Below are positions 32,429 to 36,096 of a stretch of DNA of 36,096 bases, one piece after another. Below the pieces are notes generated by a model that saw nothing but the letters and a program-made list of their open reading frames with translations, did no database searches and was not told where the DNA came from. The translations under genes and the position numbers were made by a program. Source of the stretch: an uncultured Eubacteriales bacterium (GTDB lineage: Bacteria; Bacillota; Clostridia; Oscillospirales; Oscillospiraceae); the NCBI GenBank assembly GCA_958402445.1, contig CATXTO010000020.1, positions 1-36,096 of the forward strand, in the 5' to 3' direction. Within the stretch, counting starts at the first letter, position 1; every line of letters begins with the position of its first letter.

Positions 32429-33724
32429 TTGAAATTACATCGACCATCCCTGAGCAACCGTCACGGGACGCTGCTGAAAAACACCGTAATGCTGTATTTG
32501 CTTCAGTTCTCCAATTACATTCTCGCTCTGGCCGCCGTCCCCTATGAGACCCGGGTTTTGGGAACCACGGTTTACGGGAATTTGGGAACTGCAATGGCTG
32601 TCATGGTGTATTTCCAACTGGTCATTGACTTCGGGTTTCTGCTATCCGCTACGGAAGAAGTCTCCCGTTCCCGGGCTGACCCCCGGGCCCTGCGGGGGAT
32701 TTTTACCTCCGTTACCCTGTGCAAGCTTTCCCTGGCAGTGATTTCTGCGGCCTCTCTGCTGCTTCTCTGCCAGGTCATTCCCGCCTGGCAGCAGAAGCAG
32801 GATTTACTGTTGCTGTCCTTTGTCTCAACAGTCTTCGCCTCTCTCATGCCGGACTACCTCTACCGGGGTCTGGAGCGAATGACCGCCATTACAGTGCGAA
32901 CCGTGTTGATTCGTACCTTCTTTACCATATCCATCTTTTTCTTTCTGAAGCGGCCGGAGGACGTCTGCGTCGTGCCGATCCTCAACATCATTGGTAACGG
33001 CTGCGCGCTGGCCGGCGCTTTTCTCCATATCCACCGGCAGATGCATCTGTCCTTTTGCCGTGTATCATGGCGCGAGGTCTGGAGCGCCTTCCGGCGCTCT
33101 TCCACCTTTTTCTATTCCCGAATCGCCACCACAGCGTACACCGCAATGAACACCGTCATCCTGGACATTGTCTCTGCCGGCGGCGCGGTTACCGGCTACT
33201 ATACCTCCGCAGATAAACTGATCACCACGGGTAAGAACGCGCTTACCCCGATTTCCGATAGTCTCTATCCCTATATGGTCCGGAATCGGGACTTCAAGCT
33301 GATCAAAAAAGTTCTGTTGATTACAGAACCGGTGATAGCGGTCTTCTGCCTGTGCGTGTTCATCTGGGCAGAACCCCTGTGCGCTCTGATTTTCGGCGTG
33401 GACTTCGCGCCCGCGGGTGCTGTTCTGCGTGCCATGCTTCCTGTGGGAGTCATCATTTTGCCCAGCTATCTGCTGGGATTTCCTACGCTCACCGCAATGG
33501 GCCTTTCTAAGCATGCCAACTACTCCGTAATTTTGGGCTCCATTGTTCATGTCTGTAACCTATTGATTTTATTTGGCACCGGCCATTTAAATATGGTCAC
33601 CCTGGGCTGCGCCGTCTCTCTCTCCGAGGCAGCAATTCTCCTGTACCGCGTTCTCATTATTTTCAAGCACCGGAATTTGCTTCGGGCTGCCGCTGTTGAT
33701 TCCGAAAAGGATGTGACATCATGA
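32429..33724 (+). CDS. Wzx-type polysaccharide flippase (MOP superfamily)
   Basis: A 431-aa multidrug/oligosaccharidyl-lipid/polysaccharide exporter with about 12 TM helices. The opening LLKNTVMLYLLQFSNYILALAAVPYETRVLGTTVYGNLGTAMA matches Wzx/RfbX flippases, and the C-terminal half contains LRAMLPVGVIILPSYLLGFP. It moves undecaprenyl-pyrophosphate-linked repeat units to the outside of the membrane, where the Wzy/ligase-like proteins act. The start is TTG (32429) behind GAGG at about 8 nt; a later ATG (32489) would remove the N-terminal tail before TM1. The stop overlaps the next gene by 4 bp (ATGA). TacF of pneumococcal teichoic acid is a functional parallel. Confidence 0.88.
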   Translation: MKLHRPSLSNRHGTLLKNTVMLYLLQFSNYILALAAVPYETRVLGTTVYGNLGTAMAVMVYFQLVIDFGFLLSATEEVSRSRADPRALRGIFTSVTLCKLSLAVISAASLLLLCQVIPAWQQKQDLLLLSFVSTVFASLMPDYLYRGLERMTAITVRTVLIRTFFTISIFFFLKRPEDVCVVPILNIIGNGCALAGAFLHIHRQMHLSFCRVSWREVWSAFRRSSTFFYSRIATTAYTAMNTVILDIVSAGGAVTGYYTSADKLITTGKNALTPISDSLYPYMVRNRDFKLIKKVLLITEPVIAVFCLCVFIWAEPLCALIFGVDFAPAGAVLRAMLPVGVIILPSYLLGFPTLTAMGLSKHANYSVILGSIVHVCNLLILFGTGHLNMVTLGCAVSLSEAAILLYRVLIIFKHRNLLRAAAVDSEKDVTS

Positions 33725-34875
33725 GCCTTGCCAAACGGTTCCTCCGGGTAGCCGCCTGGTATGCGGGGCGACCCCTGCCCATCAATCCCAGAAAGGTTGT
33801 CTTTTGCAGCTATTACGGCAGAGGATATTCCGATAACCCCAAAGCCATTGCACAGGAACTGCTGCGAAGGTCCACGGACGCACAGCTGGTCTGGCTGATA
33901 CGGGACCAAAAAGAGGCAGCCACTCTGCCTCCTGGCATCCGTCCATGCCCCTACGACTCTCTCCAGCGGGTCTGGGAGCTCTCGACTGCGAAGGTTTGGG
34001 TGGATAATTGCCGGAAATTTGACCGATTTAAGAAAAAAGGACAATTTTACTTGCAAACCTGGCATGGCTTCGCGTTCAAGCGTATTGAGCAGGACGCACA
34101 GACTGTGTTGGAGGAGCCCTATATTAGGGGCGCCCGGCATGATTCTGCACTCACGGACCTCATGGTATCTAACAGCCGGCATATGACGCGGCTGTTTCAA
34201 AACAGCTTCTGGTATTCTGGAGCGGTCGCTGAATTCGGAAACCCGCGAAACGATATTTTTTGCGCCCCGCAGCCGGAACTCCGCAGCCGGGTTCTAGCGC
34301 ACTGGGGTTTGCCGGAGAACTGCAAGCTCCTGTTGTACGCCCCAACCTTTCGGGCTGACCACGGGCTTGAAGCCTATCAAATCGATCTTCCTCGGGCGCT
34401 GGAAGCCTGTGAACGCAGATTCGGCGGTTCCTGGTCCGCTCTGATCCGACTCCATCCCAATGTGGCGGCACAATCGGCCGGTTTATTTCCCTACGATGGA
34501 CGAGGGATTGTCGATGCCACGGCATACCCGGATATGCAGGAGCTTCTGTGCGCAGCCGATCTTCTAATTACGGATTATTCTTCTTCCATATTTGACTACG
34601 CTCTGCGCCGCAGGCCCTGCCTGCAATTCGCTCTGGACTTGGAAGCTTACAGACAGGACAGGAATTTTTATTTCCCTGTAGACCAGCTTCCTTTCCCCTT
34701 GGCAGCCTCCAATGACGCCCTGGTCAAGCAAATTCTATCCTTCGATGAGGCGGCTTATTTGGAAAACTGGGACCAATTTTATCAGGCGCAGGGCTTCTGT
34801 GAGGATGGCCATGCCGCGGCGCGCTGCGCCGATTGGATTGCCTCTCGCCTGACCGGAAAGGACGGTTCTCTATGA
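33721..34875 (+). CDS. CDP-glycerol:glycerophosphate glycerophosphotransferase-like (TagB/TagF family)
   Basis: A 384-aa GT-B fold enzyme of the Glyphos_transf family. It takes glycerol phosphate (or ribitol phosphate) from a CDP-polyol and adds it to a lipid-linked glycan. Motifs are FCSYYGRGYSDNPKAIAQ near the N-terminus, FYLQTWHGFAFKRI, LLLYAPTFRADHG, ALIRLHPN and LLITDYSSSIFDYALRRRPCLQF, all conserved in TagB, TagF and TarL. It lacks the long N-terminal extension of TagF, so it is more like TagB-type primases or polysaccharide-decorating enzymes; a single transfer per repeat unit is plausible. It is translationally coupled on both sides by 4-bp overlaps (ATGA), next to tagD, which supplies CDP-glycerol. 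Confidence 0.9.
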   Translation: MSLAKRFLRVAAWYAGRPLPINPRKVVFCSYYGRGYSDNPKAIAQELLRRSTDAQLVWLIRDQKEAATLPPGIRPCPYDSLQRVWELSTAKVWVDNCRKFDRFKKKGQFYLQTWHGFAFKRIEQDAQTVLEEPYIRGARHDSALTDLMVSNSRHMTRLFQNSFWYSGAVAEFGNPRNDIFCAPQPELRSRVLAHWGLPENCKLLLYAPTFRADHGLEAYQIDLPRALEACERRFGGSWSALIRLHPNVAAQSAGLFPYDGRGIVDATAYPDMQELLCAADLLITDYSSSIFDYALRRRPCLQFALDLEAYRQDRNFYFPVDQLPFPLAASNDALVKQILSFDEAAYLENWDQFYQAQGFCEDGHAAARCADWIASRLTGKDGSL

Positions 34876-35261
34876 AACGCGTGATCACGTATGGAACCTT
34901 CGATTTGCTGCATTATGGCCATATCAATCTTCTGAGACGGGCAAAAGCCCTGGGGGACTATCTGATTGTGGCCCTCTCCACGGATGAGTTCAATTGGATG
35001 CAGAAGCAAAAGAAAAGCTATTTTTCCTATGCCGAGCGCAAGGCCATGCTGGAGGCCATCCGTTATGTGGATTTGGTGGTCCCGGAGGAGAGCTGGGAAC
35101 AGAAAAAGTCAGACATCGCCAAGCTTGGGGTCGACATCTTTGTCATGGGTGACGATTGGCGCGGCCAATTCGATTTCTTACAGGAGCAATGTGCGGTGGT
35201 GTATCTGCCGAGGACCCCGGAGATCTCGACGACGAAAATAAAATCAGAACTGCGGGATTAA
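34872..35261 (+). CDS. tagD: Glycerol-3-phosphate cytidylyltransferase
   Basis: A 129-aa cytosolic enzyme that makes CDP-glycerol from CTP and sn-glycerol-3-phosphate. It is nearly collinear with Bacillus TagD: VITYGTFDLLHYGHINLL with the HxGH motif, STDEFNWMQKQKKSYFSYAERKAMLEAIRYVDLVVPE, WEQKKSDIAKLGVDIFVMGDDWRG and VVYLPRTPEISTTKIKSEL. The last motif has PE where TagD usually has EG (RTEGISTT); the catalytic ISTT is kept. The ATG overlaps the upstream stop (ATGA). It is the last gene of the cluster, followed by a hairpin within 5 bp. The supplied CDP-glycerol should feed the neighbouring transferase. Confidence 0.95.
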   Translation: MKRVITYGTFDLLHYGHINLLRRAKALGDYLIVALSTDEFNWMQKQKKSYFSYAERKAMLEAIRYVDLVVPEESWEQKKSDIAKLGVDIFVMGDDWRGQFDFLQEQCAVVYLPRTPEISTTKIKSELRD

Positions 35262-35265
35262 ACAA

Positions 35266-35295
35266 GGCCAGCGCCTGAAAAAACAGGCGCTGGCC
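35266..35295 (+). terminator. Hairpin at the end of the polysaccharide cluster
   Basis: GGCCAGCGCCTG / CAGGCGCTGGCC, a perfect 12-bp stem with an AAAAAA loop, 4 bp after the tagD stop. The tail CTAACTG has no immediate U tract; a TTTTT run follows about 10 bp later. Likely, but not optimal. Confidence 0.65.
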
Positions 35296-35391
35296 CTAAC
35301 TGTGTCCTTTTTACTGGGAACTATTTGTCTTGGACTAACATGGCCCTATGCAGTTCTTACCAGAATTTTCAACATCCTTCCTTGAAGTCTT

Positions 35392-35642
35392 TGTAGGTCG
35401 AGCTGAGCTCACCCGCAAACCACAGGAAACAAATGCGCTCCCTGCGGGCGGGCAAAAACCGTTCCCTATATCCCAAGGTCCGGATACATCCTGTAGGGGC
35501 GAGCTGTGCTCGCCCGCGAATCCCGGGAAGCAACCGCGCCCCCTGCGGGCGACCACAGGTCGCCCCTACAACCCAGATTTCGGCCCACCCTGTAGGGGCG
35601 AGCTGCGCTCGCCCGCGGAACGGCCGTAGGCCGTTCCCTACA
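35392..35642. repeat. Mosaic of palindromic repeats (GTAGGGGCGA family)
   Basis: Three good units, TGTAGGGGCGAGC TGT GCTCGCCCGC (35492-35517), its inverted relative ending GGTCGCCCCTACA (35545-35570), and TGTAGGGGCGAGC TGC GCTCGCCCGC (35591-35616), plus a diverged unit near 35392-35416. A related palindrome, GGAACGGCC GTA GGCCGTTCC followed by CTACA, lies at 35617-35642. Each folds into a short hairpin. The same family occurs at 18336-18435. The units look like non-autonomous, REP-like or MITE-like dispersed elements. They also give spurious open frames. Confidence 0.8.
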
Positions 35643-35921
35643 TTTTGTGCCGAAAGATACCACATGCATATAAAACCCAAACCGGAGCCCCGCGCCGTCA
35701 GACCCAATTTGGAGCGGAGCGGAGACGAAGCGGACAAGAGTCCGCGCCCAGATGGTGTGGATTCGCGGCAGCGCAATCCTCTGCGACGAGGCGAACTGCC
35801 GCGCACGCCTGTGAGGCAGCCGCCGGCCGACCCCTACGTCCGTAAACGGTGGAGTTTCTACGCGAGTGGCCGTGGCCGCACCTATATTCCCTTCCCAGCG
35901 GCTAAACCCATAATATCGCTT
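35643..35921. other. Intergenic region without a supported gene
   Basis: Open frames here are artefacts of GC content, repeat and antisense tRNA. A possible stem-loop, GCGGCAG / CTGCCGC (35765-35802) with an inner CCTC/GAGG, is the only structure I noticed. A run of GGAGC-like units lies near 35710-35730. Confidence 0.4.
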
Positions 35922-35960
35922 GTAAAAAACAAAGAGCAGGTCAATCTGACCTGCTCTTTG
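35922..35960 (-). terminator. Terminator directly after tRNA-Asn
   Basis: CAAAGAGCAGGTCA / TGACCTGCTCTTTG, a perfect 14-bp stem with a 3-nt loop, followed on the minus strand by TTTTTTAC. The stem begins one base past the encoded CCA of the tRNA, so it ends the tRNA transcript and could affect 3' maturation. Confidence 0.9.
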
Positions 35961-36036
35961 TGGCTCCCCCTGTTGGGCTCGAACCAACGACCCCATGATT
36001 AACAGTCATGTGCTCTACCGACTGAGCTAAGGAGGA
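35961..36036 (-). tRNA. tRNA-Asn (anticodon GTT)
   Basis: A 76-nt cloverleaf with encoded CCA. The acceptor arm pairs TCCTCCT with AGGGGGA (one T-G wobble), followed by discriminator G. The D arm is AGCTCAGTCGGTAGAGC. The anticodon stem CATGA / TCATG encloses the loop CTGTTAA, with anticodon GTT at 36001-36003. The T arm is GTTGG TTCGAGC CCAAC. All invariant positions are in place. Only 60 bp of the window remain upstream, so its promoter and any partner tRNAs lie partly outside. Confidence 0.97.
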
Positions 36037-36096
36037 ATATCTGTGTTGGCATTACCTATTTTCCCGTGCAGTCGCCCGCAAAGTATCGTCGGCGCA

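Noticed and set aside
31880..32594. Minus-strand frames of 140-175 aa across the gap before the flippase
   Set aside because: They overlap the ends of two real genes on the other strand and have no recognisable domain.
35519..35532. A second TCCCGGGAA site as a Noc-binding site
   Set aside because: It matches poorly at the outer positions and lies within the repeat mosaic.
35433..36002. 189-aa plus-strand frame into the tRNA
   Set aside because: It runs across the repeats and antisense to tRNA-Asn, giving the well-known artefact ending GSNQRPHD.

Overview
The window looks like chromosomal DNA from a GC-rich, anaerobic, gut-type Firmicute of the Oscillospiraceae/Clostridia kind (Flavonifractor- or Oscillibacter-like). 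The evidence is indirect but consistent: pyruvate phosphate dikinase, a Noc-type ParB protein, FeoAB with a Cys-rich partner, a bacterial V/A-type ATPase operon, glycerol-phosphate polysaccharide genes (TagD, a TagB/F-like transferase), Shine-Dalgarno-led genes with some GTG and TTG starts, and short palindromic GTAGGGGCGA-type repeats. I saw no phage, IS element, CRISPR array or rRNA. One tRNA lies at the right end.

Left part (1-12.5 kb, all minus strand): ppdK with its own promoter; a noc-like gene with a near-perfect Noc-binding palindrome just upstream; an apparent operon of a FemABX-type aminoacyltransferase, a divergent alanine-racemase-like protein and an M3-type zinc metallopeptidase lipoprotein; a two-gene ABC exporter (ATPase plus large FtsX/MacB-like permease) with an 18-bp palindrome at its promoter; and a small XRE regulator. 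The regulator diverges from a plus-strand lipoprotein gene (12.7-14.0 kb) that has helical repeats and an apparent NPCBM-like domain.

Middle part (14-18.2 kb): a feoA-feoB operon that ends in a short Cys-rich membrane protein gene with an overlapping GTG start. It has a consensus promoter and a candidate DtxR/IdeR-like box. Diverging from it is a nitroreductase / P-loop kinase-like / MGMT-family operon, followed by a hairpin and a cluster of dispersed palindromic repeats.

V-ATPase part (18.5-27.1 kb, minus strand): nine genes in transcription order (G/H-like coiled coil)-C-I-K-F-E-A-B-D, tightly packed or overlapping, driven from a consensus promoter through a leader of about 110 nt with inverted repeats. 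The complex would couple ATP hydrolysis or synthesis to ion movement across the membrane.

Right part (27.6-36.1 kb): a free-standing thioredoxin gene, then a plus-strand polysaccharide cluster: two Wzy/O-antigen-ligase-like membrane proteins, a GT2 glycosyltransferase, a Wzx-type flippase, a CDP-glycerol glycerophosphotransferase-like enzyme and TagD. This gene set suggests a lipid-linked, flipped and block-polymerised glycerol-phosphate polymer, reminiscent of the pneumococcal teichoic-acid logic (TacF/TarP/TacL). A mosaic of the same palindromic repeats follows, then tRNA-Asn(GTT) on the minus strand with an abutting terminator.
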